64,000 nt of DNA from Mansonella perstans (taxonomy: Eukaryota > Nematoda > Chromadorea > Rhabditida > Onchocercidae). Below the pieces are notes generated by a model that worked only from the letters and a program-made list of their open reading frames with translations, searched no databases and had not been told where the DNA came from. The stretch covers positions 1 to 64,000 of the forward strand of contig JBAMDO010000075.1 of NCBI GenBank assembly GCA_037074765.1, in the 5' to 3' direction. This document shows, one piece after another, positions 12,464-25,345 of the stretch. The translations under genes and the position numbers were made by a program. How positions within the stretch are numbered: the first letter of the stretch is position 1; the number at the start of each line of letters is the position of its first letter.

Positions 12464-12792
12464 TGAATATTCAACACTCTATCAAGTTTTTTTTTTCCTT
12501 TAATAAACATATCAACCAAATAATTAGCAATAAACAGCGAATAGAAAAAAAAAAGAAATAAATTTATTTGTACACTTTGATTTTAGTTGGGAGAGACTTT
12601 ATTAGAAGTTCAATTTGATCAAGCGAAAATTTGCTATAGTGATTGAAATATTTTTCTTTCGATCATTTAAATTGCCGAGATTTTTTGCTTCCTCGCAGTC
12701 AGAGATAAAATACAAGTGAAATTTCATTGACAGTTACTAATTCAGCTACTAATAATGCTTGTTTGCTTGTTTGTTCAGTTACTAATAATGTT

Positions 12793-12801
12793 TGTTTAGG
12801 A
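12793..12801 (+). promoter_or_regulatory. Probable spliced-leader acceptor before MANEA
   Basis: TTTGTTTAG is followed two bases later by ATGGCAC. This is the usual spacing of a nematode trans-splice acceptor, and it favours the start at 12,802 over an in-frame ATG-less extension back to 12,727. Confidence 0.45.
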
Positions 12802-15800
12802 ATGGCACTTTTTTTGATAAGATGGTTACTTTTGGTTGCTATAGTTACATGTATATCTACAATATTTTATTTTATATCTACTCAGAGTGAACAGGTTTGC
12901 ATTTTGAAGAAAAATTTCAAATTGGTTCCCGAAACTTTAGTAAAGGACTAAATTTTGCTTTTGTTTTAGCCATAATTTTAGCATTATTTATCATAAATTC
13001 AGAATATCGTTCGAAGATTTCACTTAATAAAGCATCCGAAATTTAAATCGTCAAATATGAATGAATCAGTGGTTGGAAAATTCGTTACTGAAACACATCG
13101 TGTGAAAAGTCAACCAACTTCCACTGCATCAAATTTGGAAGTATGTTTTTTTTTTTTTTTTTTTCGAAATAAATGAATTTTTTAACAAGACTTAGGATAT
13201 GAAGTATACTTGAGTGCATAAATAATCAATATCGTTTTCAGGATAATGATGAATATTCAGTCCAAATATTCTATTATCCATGGTATGGTAATCCAGAATT
13301 TGATGGTGGGATGTATTATCATTGGAATCATCGTTTTATACCACACTGGGATCAAAATATTTCCAAGGATTATCCAACAGGTAATTATAACTTTTTTGAG
13401 TATCTCGGAATTTTCAGTTTGATTTTTTATAAAGAGATGATTTCTTATGGGACCGCTATTTTTCTTTTGTAAGATCTTTTACTACTTCTAATAAACTTTC
13501 CTTTCTTACCGCATGCAGTTTTTTAAAATACGTTATAATCGTGTCCTCCGTCACTTTTTGAAGCAGTATGTCGCGTCAACCTGATTGATTGTACATAATA
13601 GGAAAGAATAAAGTGATAAGATTTCATTTCAGGTTCTCATGTTCCGCCGCTGGATATTGGTTCAGGTTTTTATCCATTATTAGGGCCGTATAGTAGCCGA
13701 GATCCAGCTGTAATTGAACAGCATATGAAATGGATGTCATCAGCTGGTATAGACGTTGTTATTGTTTCATGGTTTCCTCCAGAAACCGCTGATGAACAAG
13801 GTATTGTCATTTACTGTTTCTTTTTTTTTTTTTTGTTGTTGATCAGGAAATCCATCACTTTCAAGTCTTTTGATTCACTTCTTCATATAAGTTACAAACT
13901 CTTAAAAAGGATCAAAAATTAAAGGAATATCTTTTATTAGGCAGTTTGAAAATTCTTGTGAAAACTGCAAGCATTTATGGGATCTAGAAGCGATGTGATA
14001 TCTTATATGTTTTCAAAAACTTGTTGGAATCTTTAAAGCATTTACTTCATTTCGCCGTCTGGGTTAACGGACAGCTAGTACAGGCAGAATTGAAATCCTT
14101 AGTTTTATTTTTCAGGTATTCTAGATTTCTATTTCTGTTCTTTTTTTTCAGGACATCCATGGGATGATTTAATACCTGTTTTGCTTGATGTTGCGGCGAA
14201 GTATCGCATGAAATTATCTTTTCATATGGAACCTTACAAACATAGGGACGGCAAGTCGCTCCGTGCTGATATCGAATATATTATTGATAACTACGGTAAT
14301 CATTCGGCTTTATATAGGATGAAAAGGCCAAAATCACGGAAAAGTATGTGAATTTATGTATTATCTTTGATCAGCATTCCAGTATTTTATTTCTACTTCA
14401 TTATTTCATTATACTGTTTTAATTTATTGAAGAAAAAATTTGAACACGTGTATACGAAGAACTCTCTATGTAAATTTGATAGTAGGTTCAGGCTAGGTAA
14501 GTCTTGTATCAGTATATAGTTGGAATCTTTTATTTAATTCATTTCGCCGTCTTGTTAACTTTGATTTTGAAACGGACAGTTGGAAATAATCGAATATTTT
14601 GTCAAGCTTTTAGTGACTAATGGTGAAAAAAATAGTCGCCATGATGACCAGTATCTACCGTTATTATACTTCTATGATTCGTACCTTGTATCTGCTGACG
14701 AATGGAAAAAATTAACTGAACCATCCGGGAAATTCACAGTACGGAATAGCAAATACGAGGTTCTTTTTGTTGGTCAGTTTAAATATTGAGTTTTTTTTTT
14801 AACTATTTAACTGAAATTTTTTTCTCAAGCTGTAGTCCTCGAAACATAAGAAAGTTTTTAGTTCTGGAGCTTATATATTGGTTTTGTAGCGAAAAATTTA
14901 AGTGATGAATGATCGAGTCAAATTTCAGGTCTCTTAGTTAAGTCAGAAGATCGATATTCTTTGTTGAGCGCTGGATTCGATGGGATTTATACATATTTCA
15001 TAGCGAAAGGCTTTTCTTACGGTTCCACTCCTTCAAGTTGGCCTTCCTTGAGCGCATTCTGTAGGTTTGTATCAGAACTTCTTAAAATCAAATTGCTTTC
15101 TTAATTGACTTCGGAGAAATTTTTTTCAATCAGTAATTGGATTTTAATTAAAATCATTGATGGAGATAATTTAGATAAATTATGAACTTCGTTAAATGAA
15201 ATTGGGTAAAAAATACGGGAAATAATTTGGACCTTGGAGAGAGAAGAAGAGAGAATCGAGTGAATAAGCGAAGTTTGACTCTAATTTTAATATCACCGAG
15301 ATTGCGACTAATTCTCATAGCTAATCGTTACTGTTCTAGGAAAAATAACTTAATTTTTATACCATCGGTGGGTCCTGGTTATGATGATCGTCGTGTGCGA
15401 CCTTGGAATGCAGCAAATTACAAGGATCGAATGAATGGGAAGTATTATGCGGATATGTTTGAAATGGCGCATGTTGCAAAGGTATGGAAATATTCCAAAA
15501 ATAATTGAAAACAATTTGTAGATTTGTAATTCACTGAATCTCATTATTTGGTTTTACTCCTGATCCTACCAATTAAAATGTTAGTCAGTTGGCTGGGATT
15601 GCTTCTGAAAAATTATTGGTACTACAAAAAATTTGTGCGTAAAAGAATTCGGAAGAATAAATTTCATCTATTGTTTCTGGGTTTAGTTTTTGTCCAACAT
15701 CTCTGCCTTTTCCATTACAAATGGATTATAATTTCAAAAATTATTTTAACCGGTAAAATACCGAAGGGAATTATGCTTGTACCAGAAAGATAAGTGAAAG

Positions 15801-16070
15801 CCATTAAAAAATCAATTTGATTGAATTGGAATAAAGGTCAATTGATATTTTAAGGCAAATATCATAGCGATAACATCGTTCAATGAATGGCATGAAGGTA
15901 CACAAATCGAACCAGCGATACCATTTACTGATAACAATACGAATTTTGTGTACAGTACTTATACTGAAGGACCGCTGCAGTATCTTCACCAAACGCTTGA
16001 TCTTATCAAGAAATATTTTACTCCAATGCGTAGGATTGCATCTGAAAAAATTGTTAACATAGTTAAATAA
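12802..16070 (+). CDS. MANEA: Glycoprotein endo-alpha-1,2-mannosidase (GH99)
   Basis: Golgi enzyme that cuts glucosylated mannose from N-glycans that escaped ER glucosidase trimming. Exons: 12802-12894, 13003-13140, 13242-13380, 13633-13800, 14152-14343, 14614-14772, 14929-15064, 15340-15481, 15855-16070. All phases join, giving 460 aa; the human enzyme is about the same length. Residues 5-26 are one hydrophobic segment (LIRWLLLVAIVTCISTIFYF), fitting a type II Golgi anchor. Recognisable GH99 blocks include FYYPWYGNPEFDGGMYYHWN, SFHMEPYKHRDGKSLRADIE, GFDGIYTYF, LIFIPSVGPGYDD and SFNEWHEGTQIE. The last holds E400 and E403, the expected catalytic pair. The exact start and exon 6 acceptor (14,613) rest on phase. 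The family assignment is very likely right. Confidence 0.93.
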
Positions 16071-19000
16071 TAACGCTCATATGATTTCTCAATTTAGAGT
16101 ATATAACTTCTCTTTTGAAAATACGCCGTAGTTGTGTATTTTGGAGATTTATAAATGTAGTTATTTGCATTAGTTTTTACAACTGATTTATATTATTTTT
16201 GCAGAATGTATTTCTTGGAAATTTAATTAAGCATAAATAATATTTGATAAAATATAATTGCATTTTCTGTGATATAACTATCAACAGTGCTACAATTTAT
16301 AATAATTCGAATAATTTTCAAAAATAACAATCATTTCAAGATGTTAGCAATGGTTAAGTTAAGTATTAGCAGTGGTTGTTAAAGTAATTTAAATGGGAAT
16401 AAGCTTTGCAATTGCAAATAGAAATTCCAATTAAATGTATTACCGGGTACAATCACAACTTACCGAGTACAAAAATTATCGGGGTACGATCACAACCTTC
16501 CGTTTCTTTTATTAATCTCTCTCTCTCTGTCTCTGCCTTCCTTTCTCCACTCTCTCTACTCTTTCTCTCTCTTTTTTCATTTTAATTGTAGTTTTGTTTT
16601 AAGTTTAAATAAGTATAAAAAAAAAGGCTGCACTAATGAATAATTAATTGTTAAAGCTTCTTTTAATTTGAGAATGTTTGTTTGATTCAGTTTTAGAGAT
16701 AAATTAAAATTGAAATCATTTTTCTAAAAAAAAGTGTCATTAAGATTAGCGTCAATTAAATTAAATGCTTTTCCAGTGATAACAATGATAACATTGAATT
16801 ACGAATGAATGTTTATCTCAAAAATTTTCACGAATTACAATTAATTTCATATTTCAGTACAAATAATAATGATGGCATCCATCCATTTATCATCATTATC
16901 AATGAAACCATTCATTTTCACCAATAATTTATTACTTTCATCATCATTATCGTAATCATTGTTATCATCTTCATTATTGTCGTAATCATTATTACCATTA
17001 TCGTCGTTATCATAATCATTATTATCATCATCATCATCACGATCATTATTATCATCATCATCATTATTGTAATCATTATTATCATCATCATCAATCAGTC
17101 ATCATTCATTTACATTACATTTTTAAACAGTCAAAATTTGGAATTGCATTGGTTCAAATATGATAAATATTTGCCGGGAAATTTTTTTTTTTACTTATTC
17201 CATTTATTAAATTCAGAAATTTGTACAGGTCGAGAAATTTCTAAAACGAATTAGGTATATTTGTAAAGGATTAAATAATTGAACATTTTGAAATTGTTGC
17301 TAAAATGATTTTAACAGTGAGTTTTTTAACTTAAATTATTTCAATATTTGCACATTTGCAAATTTATCTGAAATTACCCAAATAGTTTTCAGAAAATTTT
17401 GCAATTTATCCCGAAATTATCCATATGGCATTCTGAAAAATTCCCTGTTTATCCAAAGCTGTAAATATAATCAAGTGGATAATTTGTAATTTATTCTGAA
17501 CGATTGGCAATGCAATTAAAAGAATTCTTGGTATTTATTCGGAACTGGAAAATTTTGGTTTTTATCCGGAATAAAAAAAAAAACGGAGAATTCGCAATAG
17601 TACCGGAAATTATTCTCACAACAAAGCGGTATTATACGGCCTGGTATTATAAATAATTTTACTAGTTATATTGTCTGTAATGTCTTCAAAAATTATGAAA
17701 AGTTGTATTATCAGTATTGATGATCAAAAATTATAAAGACCTGTTATTATTATTATTATTGATTACTACTGGTATATTTTGGTAATGTTTTCAATTTACT
17801 ATTTCATGTGTATTACTACAAATGACCGATTTTCTAAGCGTTATCTTAGCCACGAGGATCATACGTTAGCTTTTGCCTTTTTTTCATGGACCAATAAAAT
17901 TCAAAAATTATCAGTGATATTGATCAAAGATTACTTTTCTTTTAAAGTTAGCAAATGATCACTACTAAATGGTACACTTGTTGATTAGTTAAAAATGTTC
18001 TCACTAACTGATTTGTAATAGAAAAAATACAGTAATTTAATTTTAAATGGATTAATTAATTTAATTTAAAAATCAATATTCTTACTTGTGTTTGTTTTTT
18101 CTTTCACATTGCTATCTTTTGCGATTGGTAGCATTTTTAGTTCAGAGCAGACAACCAAACTGCAAAATGACAACAATTTACTATTGATATTCTCGAATTT
18201 CATTTTTCGTCAATTTCAAATTTTACTTTCAAATTGTATTTAGCTTATTAAAATACACTAAAAATGAAAACATTAGTTAGACCAATTTGGGAAAGGAAAA
18301 GTGGAAATAATATTTAAGAAAAGATAAATATAGTAATATGTTACGGGAGGAGAGATAGATGATAAGAAAGAAGAAAAATGGTAAGAATACACTGTAGGCG
18401 AGAGAGATTGTGAAAATTAAATTGCTAATTTTTAACTTTTAAAATTATATCAAATGTGTTAATAAATAACTGATTTAGTGGTTGAGAAAATACAATAATT
18501 GAGACTTTCGCTTTAATGCAATAATTAATTAATTTAAAAAACAAAAATTTACTTCATTTTTGAAAAGAATTTTTTTTTCATTTAAATTAACTGAATTACA
18601 ATGATAAAGTTTATTTACTTTAAATGATAATCATTATTGCTACTTTTAAATTACTATTGCATGCAATTGATATTTTTTTATCATTTTAAATTTTAGATTT
18701 TATCGTTTTTTTTTTTTTTTTTAAAATCTTAAATCATTTAAAAAATTTGAATGTCAATAGAACATTATGGATTTGTTAAGATCTTTTTAACTTGCTTGAA
18801 TTAGCATGGGTTGGAACTAAATATGTTTCATTTGGTAACGTCGTTAAAAATAGCGTCAAGTGTCGTGATAGATGTGCTTTTTGTCCTTATGTAAAATGAA
18901 TGAGTGAAGTTTTTTAGTTTAATGAGCTTTTCAGCAAAGATTGAATTATGGATGACACACATACATGTACTACATACATACATTCACCATGCATTTTGCA

Positions 19001-19445
19001 CATGTGTATGTGCACCTAGATATATCTTTTGTGTTGTTGACGTGAATCTGTTCAATTTTCGTGCTTTTTTTTTTTTATTTCAAACAAAATGTATCATTTG
19101 ACTTTATGAATGAGAAGAACAATTTAACAAGCAATATTTATTAATAATAATAATAATTACGAGTTGATTAATGTTGAGAACAAAGTTATTAATCAATTTG
19201 TTAATTGCATTATGGTTTATTTTTATTATTGCTTGTTTTAATTAAAAATGTTATTAGTTTAGAAAAAAAAAAAAAAAGTGGTAGAAAATACATTAATCTA
19301 TCTACTATATTTTCTAATAGATTTATTAATGCTTAAATAAATCGATTACATTGATCGAATAGATTGCTAAGTGTAAAGGTCATGATTTTTTGTTTACATT
19401 TCGTCCGCCCATTTATATGTTGCCTAAAACTTTCAAAATTTTATC
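16071..19445. other. Intergenic DNA with microsatellites
   Basis: Holds a CT-rich run (16,518-16,575), an ATT/ATC trinucleotide region (16,870-17,105), degenerate TTATCC/GAAATTA repeats (about 17,350-17,580) and long poly-T runs. No exon-like frame was found. Confidence 0.6.
16870..17105. repeat. ATT/ATC trinucleotide microsatellite
   Basis: Imperfect ATCATT / ATCATC repeats with interruptions, for example TTATCATCATCATCATTATT around 17,050-17,095. Confidence 0.85.
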
Positions 19446-19459
19446 AGTCTATCAAAGCA

Positions 19460-19582
19460 ATGGATACACATCGTTACTACACATTATATAGTAGCTACTT
19501 TCAATTTTCACAAATAAGAGAAAGCAGAAATGGAAGAAATTTAACTGTTCCTAAGCTTCATCGAGTTGGATTGTTTGAATAA
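19460..19582 (+). CDS. Upstream ORF of the zinc exporter (40 aa)
   Basis: ATG at 19,460 follows an acceptor-like TTTTATCAG (ends 19,447) by 12 bases, the arrangement of a spliced-leader site. The frame runs 40 codons (starts MDTHRYYTLYSSYFQF, ends HRVGLFE) and stops 77 bases before the main start at 19,660. If the mRNA begins at this acceptor, ribosomes meet this ORF first. It could instead be an unused frame. Confidence 0.35.
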   Translation: MDTHRYYTLYSSYFQFSQIRESRNGRNLTVPKLHRVGLFE

Positions 19583-19659
19583 CGAATATGTTTTGAATAA
19601 GTTTGAATAATAACAATTTATACGTGATATAAATTTAAAAATTATTGAAGGTTAAAAGG

Positions 19660-22600
19660 ATGTCCTCATCGTTTGGTGAAAAAAATAGCAATATTGATGG
19701 ATCGGGACGACGAAACGGTGCATTCTTGGTGCCTACGATGAAGTGTAACAGCAATGGTAAGCTTGTATTGGAAAATTTCCTCTGCAGTTTAAGAACTGCA
19801 GAGAAAATTTTTTTTTCTGTTACTTATTATCTAATAAGTGTATGCGATATTTAAGTACATATAGTTTAATTAAACTACCATTAAACACTCTCTGTTTGAC
19901 TTATCATTTATCAGAATTATCTTTTAACGATGAAAGTTCGTCAACCTATAGTTTTGTCGTTTATTTTATCCGTTAGTTGAGCCGTAAACCGTAAACTTAA
20001 AATGATATTATTCAGTAAACTGAATATGTTTCAGGTAGGTTCGCTGATTTTTTTCTTGAAAAGTTATACCAATTGTTCTCAGGAATCACACAAAAATTGA
20101 TGCGAGAAGAAAGTACTAGTAGTGTGGATGCAGAAGGCACAGGTGGCAATTCATCTGGCAAACATCATCACAATCGGCTAGGGTTATCCCGTAGTATTCG
20201 ACTTATTATTATGCTAACAATGACATTTGCATTTTTTGCTGTTGAGCTGACATTTGGATATTTATCGCATTCAATGGCACTTATCGCAGATTCTTTTCAT
20301 ATGCTAAGCGATGTTATGGCATTGGCTATTGCATTCTCATGCTTAAGGGTAATTGCTCATTTTAACTTTGTATATATCTCTTACCATTTTTACTGTTTGC
20401 AGTAGAGCGGATTTATATTAAAAAAGGTTTTCAATCCATCATACCGATGTTTTGAGCATATTTTAGCATAATATACTCTTTTTGAGTAATGCACTTTGTT
20501 TAAATTCTTTGATTTTACAGATTGCAAGTCGTTCATCCAAGAAAAATACTTTTGGTTGGGTGCGTGCTGAAGTACTTGGTGCTCTGATCAATGGTGTATT
20601 TCTACTTGCTTTATGTTTTTCAATATTAATTGAATCACTCACTCGACTTATCGAGCCAGAAACAATCAAGCAACCGATCAGCGTACTTGTTGTTGGAATT
20701 GTTGGATTATTTATTAATCTGATTGGGATGTTCATGTTTCACAGTAAGTTTAGAATTGGATCAGTTTAATTTCTTTCAAGCCTTACAAGTTCCTTATCAA
20801 ATCATTGTGTTGCTCTAATTTGATGGGCTATATTCTTTAATGAAAGGATGTCTTTCGCAGGTCATGCTCATGAGCATATCGAAAGCGGCAAAGATGCTCA
20901 GCCACAGCTACAAATAGGTCGACGACAAACTCATGTGACTATTGATGGTAACGAAAGTCAACATTTAATGTCTTCCCACCAGGTTATGCTTGCTTTTAAA
21001 CTGGAATTACTGAATGAGTATTTCAGCAAACAGGTAACTGATATAAGCATTTATCATTCTTGTGTTCGGTTGCATTGTCCGGAATAAAATTATTCTGAAA
21101 TCTATTTTTAAACTTCGTATTGCTAGCAATGAGTTACTTTAAAAGAATTTATTCATACATCGCTTTCGTGTATGGAAGGAAAGAACATTCGATTAGACGG
21201 GAAATAGCAGGGTTGTTTCAAATTATATTTAGGGATACTAATACTTGTGGCTTCAGTGATTTAACTACCCATTTAGACAATCCGAATAGAGAGAAATCCG
21301 CCATCATTCGCTTCGGTACTCGGTGTGACCTTAAAATATAAGTCACCCATGTCACCCACAAACTTCATGACTGAATAATCTTGGAACAATAGAAGTGTTG
21401 AGTGTGTGTCGGATTTTTAGTGATTCCAATCAATTCTAGAAAGAACAAAATAGTATATGTATATGGCATATGAAAATGTGATATTTGTTTTGAAGCAAAG
21501 TAGAGGAAACTATATATTCTGTTCAAAGTATTAAATTCAGTGGGTAAATATATTTTGGAAACATTATAGATTAATGAAAGTAAAAAATAGAAATGACTTT
21601 TTCAGGAGGCAGCAATGGCTATTGCTAATCCTCAAGAAGTTCACCCAAGTAATTCTGGCCTTATAGCGCAGACTCATAAGGAAATCGATAAAAATACGGA
21701 AAAAAGGAGAAAAAGTAAGTGGTATTCTGTGAAACAATTGTATATTGTGAAAGGAGGGAATTTCTGGATAGCTGCTTATTAAATCATGCAATATTGTTAA
21801 CATTGCTCAGAGTTATGGCAATTATTTTTTCTGCAACTTCAGTCTGATTAATATTCATTTGTTGTTTATAGAATTATCGAAGCAACTAAATATGCAAGGT
21901 GTCTTTCTTCATGTATTAAGCGATGCACTTGGTTCTGTTATTGTTATCATTACGGCTCTTGTTTGTTGGCTTATTCCTGGTCAAGAAGTTCTAAAACTAT
22001 ATTTGGATCCTACTTTGAGGTTTTTCCCTTGCTCTTGCTTTGTTTTTGCCTTGTAATTCATAGATTTTAGCACAGTAGGGTCGTAAAGTTGTTCGAATTG
22101 AATACAGTGCTTTGGCCCGTTTGGTAGCCCTTGTATATTTCTAAAAAGCTTACCAGAGTTCAATTTTTTAAATAGTTTGGCTATGGTTGCTTTGATGATT
22201 GCATCAACATTCCCACTTGTACGTGAAACAGCTCTGATTTTGATGCAAACTACTCCTGGTTTCATTGAAGTCGAAGAAATCAAAAAGCAATTGCTCAAAG
22301 TTAGTTTGCAAATAATTTATTCGCCGCAAATGTGATCTAATGCCAAAAAAAATAGTGGCTTTTATGCTGTTGTAATTGCTAATTTTTTAACCAAAAAAAA
22401 AATCAGTCAGAACTTTCCAGTTATTCATGATTGCAAGTTGCATACTTGTTATAAGCTTGCACTGGCTTCACCGATGAATCCAAGAAGTTCTCTATTCTCG
22501 GTAAATTTTTTAAATGTGTTAAGGTTGCGTAGTTCGTGAACTATGTTCTCTTTAAACTTTAGATCAAAGGAGTAGAAGCAGTGCATGAATTCCATGTGTG

Positions 22601-23906
22601 GCGATTGGTAGGTGAACGAATTATCGCAACAGTGCATATCAAATTTGCCGATCTTAAAGCATATCTGGCAGCTGCTGATGAAATCCGGACATTATTTCAT
22701 AATAATAGCATTCATAGTACTACCATACAACCCGAATTTTCGGAGGTATACTTCAGTTTTCAAATAAACTTTTTAGAAACAACGAAGTTTATCTAGTATT
22801 TATTTTTATTGTCATGCAACGAATCCTAGGATACTGTGATGATTTTATATATCCCTATGTAATTTGTTCCGAATTCTTATGCTCTATGAAGATGAATCTA
22901 GCGAATCTAAATGGTTTATATATATGTACATTGTATTTTAGATGGCAAATGTTTTGGGAAGAAATGGTGCTAGTTGCGCATTAGCTTGTCCACCGGAGAA
23001 CTGCAAGAGAAATAATGTAACGTGTTGCAAAAGAACCGTAGAGGGCGATCTTTCTTCGAATCAGGAATCAACCGTATGTTTTAAAATGTAGAACAGATAT
23101 TTTGTATATATTTCCACAAAATTTAATGTGTTTTTGCATGATTTGTATTATTTGCCAAGTTGTACTTTCCTCATAAGCATTCCACAGTACTCATATGGCT
23201 GCAGTTTTGTTTTACTTGTGATGAATTCGAATTTTTTGTTTTATTGGATTCAGCTTTGACTTTTAGTGGATTTCCTTTTGCTAGAAATACCAACTGGAAA
23301 CAGTTACATTGGTTGAATTTTAGTAATCAATCACTATATGTAAAGCAGCTAGGCATCAATCACATTGAAATTTTTTGCTAGTAGCATTTAACTTCCGCCA
23401 CTTTTATTTAGCTTTATCTGTACTTATAAACAGTTCTTAATTTGAAAGGAATCCATCCTGATTCCTAGTAGAATTGATTTTTGGTTTTATATAAGCGTTG
23501 TTTAAGTTTATAGAAATCATATATTCAAAGTATTTTAAAATGTGCACTTTTTTTAACAGTTATTTTACCGCAAATTCCACATTTTGAATTAATTTCACTG
23601 ATATATCAATTACCTGGTCATTAGTAAATTAATGTTATAAAAGGCAGTGTTATTCTGTATTATACTATTGTTATATTTATTATTTTTGTGATTATCAAAA
23701 TTATTATACTCAATATATTTATTAAAAATGCGCTTACGATGATTAAAAAAAATCAAACTGCCATGCTTACTTATATTTCTACTCAGTTAATTATAATTGT
23801 TAATGTTTTTTGTTTTTTTTTTTTTTTTTTTTTTTTTTAATAACTATTGAAACAGTGACAATTTCAACTTTAACAGGAGCTGGAGAAAACCTGGAAGAAA
23901 GTGTGA
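19660..23906 (+). CDS. cdf-1: Zinc exporter of the CDF family, ZnT1/CDF-1 type
   Basis: Moves Zn2+ out of the cytosol across the plasma membrane. Exons: 19660-19756, 20083-20348, 20521-20743, 20861-21033, 21606-21714, 21872-22019, 22176-22299, 22563-22745, 22942-23073, 23877-23906; phases join to about 494 aa. The two CDF metal sites are visible: DSFHMLSD (H105, D109) in TM2 and FLHVLSDALGS (H303, D307) in TM5. Between TM4 and TM5 lies a short His motif (HAHEHIESG), smaller than the long His loop of vertebrate ZnT1. The C-terminal domain carries EFHVWRLVGERIIATVHIKF and IHSTTIQPEFSE, then a ZnT1-like Cys cluster (CALACPPENCKRNNVTCC). Exon 4 has a second in-phase donor at 20,982 that would drop 17 residues. 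The last exon adds only nine residues (ELEKTWKKV); reading through exon 9 instead ends in VCFKM. Confidence 0.92.
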
Positions 23907-25345
23907 ATTTCCTTAATGATTTCTTCTCAGAATCAGTTTTTATCAACAGTGGATATATTAAATGAAAAGAGCATGTTATGCAAACATAAGAAATATTTAT
24001 CTATCCATGGTTCTAAAAACAAGATAGATAAGTATTTAATACAGATTAAGAAAAAAGTTTTTGTGATGTTTTTAAAGAAATTTTAAAGTTTTCACTCAGC
24101 ATTGTTTTGGCAGTTTGCTTTACTGCTACATATTATCTCCATATTGCTTCCATTCTAGATTGTTTTTGTGAATTACATGGTATTTGTGAAATCTTTTCAT
24201 GTTTGATATATTTTTCTATTGTTAGTCTTTTTTTCAAGTGTATTTTTGCTCGTCGATTCATTTGTCCTTTGCCATCATCTGCAGATATAAATGAAAATAA
24301 TTCATTGATTTTCAAGTATTCAAAATACATTTGAAAAGGCAAATTGAAACAAAAAAACATCCAAGGCATGTGATGTGCGGATTTTTTAAATATTTTCAAA
24401 ATATTAAATTACCCATTGCATATGATGTGAATTTTCAAAAATTTTCAAGATATTGAATTACCCTAATACATTACCAGTAATCCATACTATGAGAGAGAGA
24501 GAGAAAGAGAGGGAGAGAGAGAGAAAAAAGAACTTGTTCTGATTTTTTTTTAAATTTCAAACGCAACTTTTCAATTCTTCTATTTTTTTTGTCATTTTGT
24601 ACATAAAAATTCGTTTTTGACGATCTATGCAGTCATTCTCATGTTCGATTCATCCAACAAACTTATTTTAATGCATGCGATACTTATGTTATTTTCATGT
24701 GGTGTATAATTATTTGTTCGAGATAACAAAGAAAGTTTTGGAATTTAAAACTCGAAATTTGATAAGTTTTAAAGTTTTTTGATCAAATTTGAACAAATAA
24801 TAAAAATTGTGAAAAAAAGGTTGAATAAATGATAAGTTCAAAGAATTATGATAGGGGTTTGTTTATTTATTTTTGATTAAATATTCCTATTATAATTAAA
24901 ATCATCTTTCCACGCTCTTCATGCAAGTTTGAAATGTGGAAATAGTATGGAAATAAAATTTTTTTTTCAATTAATTTGAGCGATCAGCATTGATTGATTG
25001 GTTAGAATAGATTTACAAATTTTAAGGCAAAAATTGTAAAGTTTGTACAATTAATTGAAATGAAGTTTAGGAAAGAAAAAGAGAAAAGACTGAAAATTAA
25101 AATAACATTAATACCCGAATAAAGATTTCTTTTTTTGTAGAAATAAATTAAGATATGAATTAGAAACGGAACAGAACTGTTTCGTTCTTAATAATTGTAA
25201 GATAGAGTAGCAGTAAAGAGTCGAAAATGATGGATGAGAAGATATATTGACAATGTTCATCCTGATTAATTTCTTATTAAGCTATGAAACGATTAACAGC
25301 AATTAATAAAGATTAGCTTTATTGCAAAACTGCAACAAAGATCGA
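23907..25345. other. Convergent intergenic stretch
   Basis: Lies between the 3' ends of the zinc exporter (+) and the unidentified gene (-). It contains a GA-rich run (24,491-24,527) and poly-A/T tracts. No exon-like frame is seen. Confidence 0.6.
25318..25323 (-). terminator. Poly-A signal of the minus-strand gene
   Basis: AATAAA on the minus strand, about 22 bases past the stop codon at 25,346-25,348. The short distance supports the stop chosen for that gene. Confidence 0.55.

Noticed and set aside
15548..15793. 81-codon plus-strand ORF in MANEA intron 8
   Set aside because: Separated from exon 8 by an in-frame stop, hydrophobic AT-driven composition, no acceptor. The exon 8 to exon 9 join restores the conserved GH99 sequence without it.
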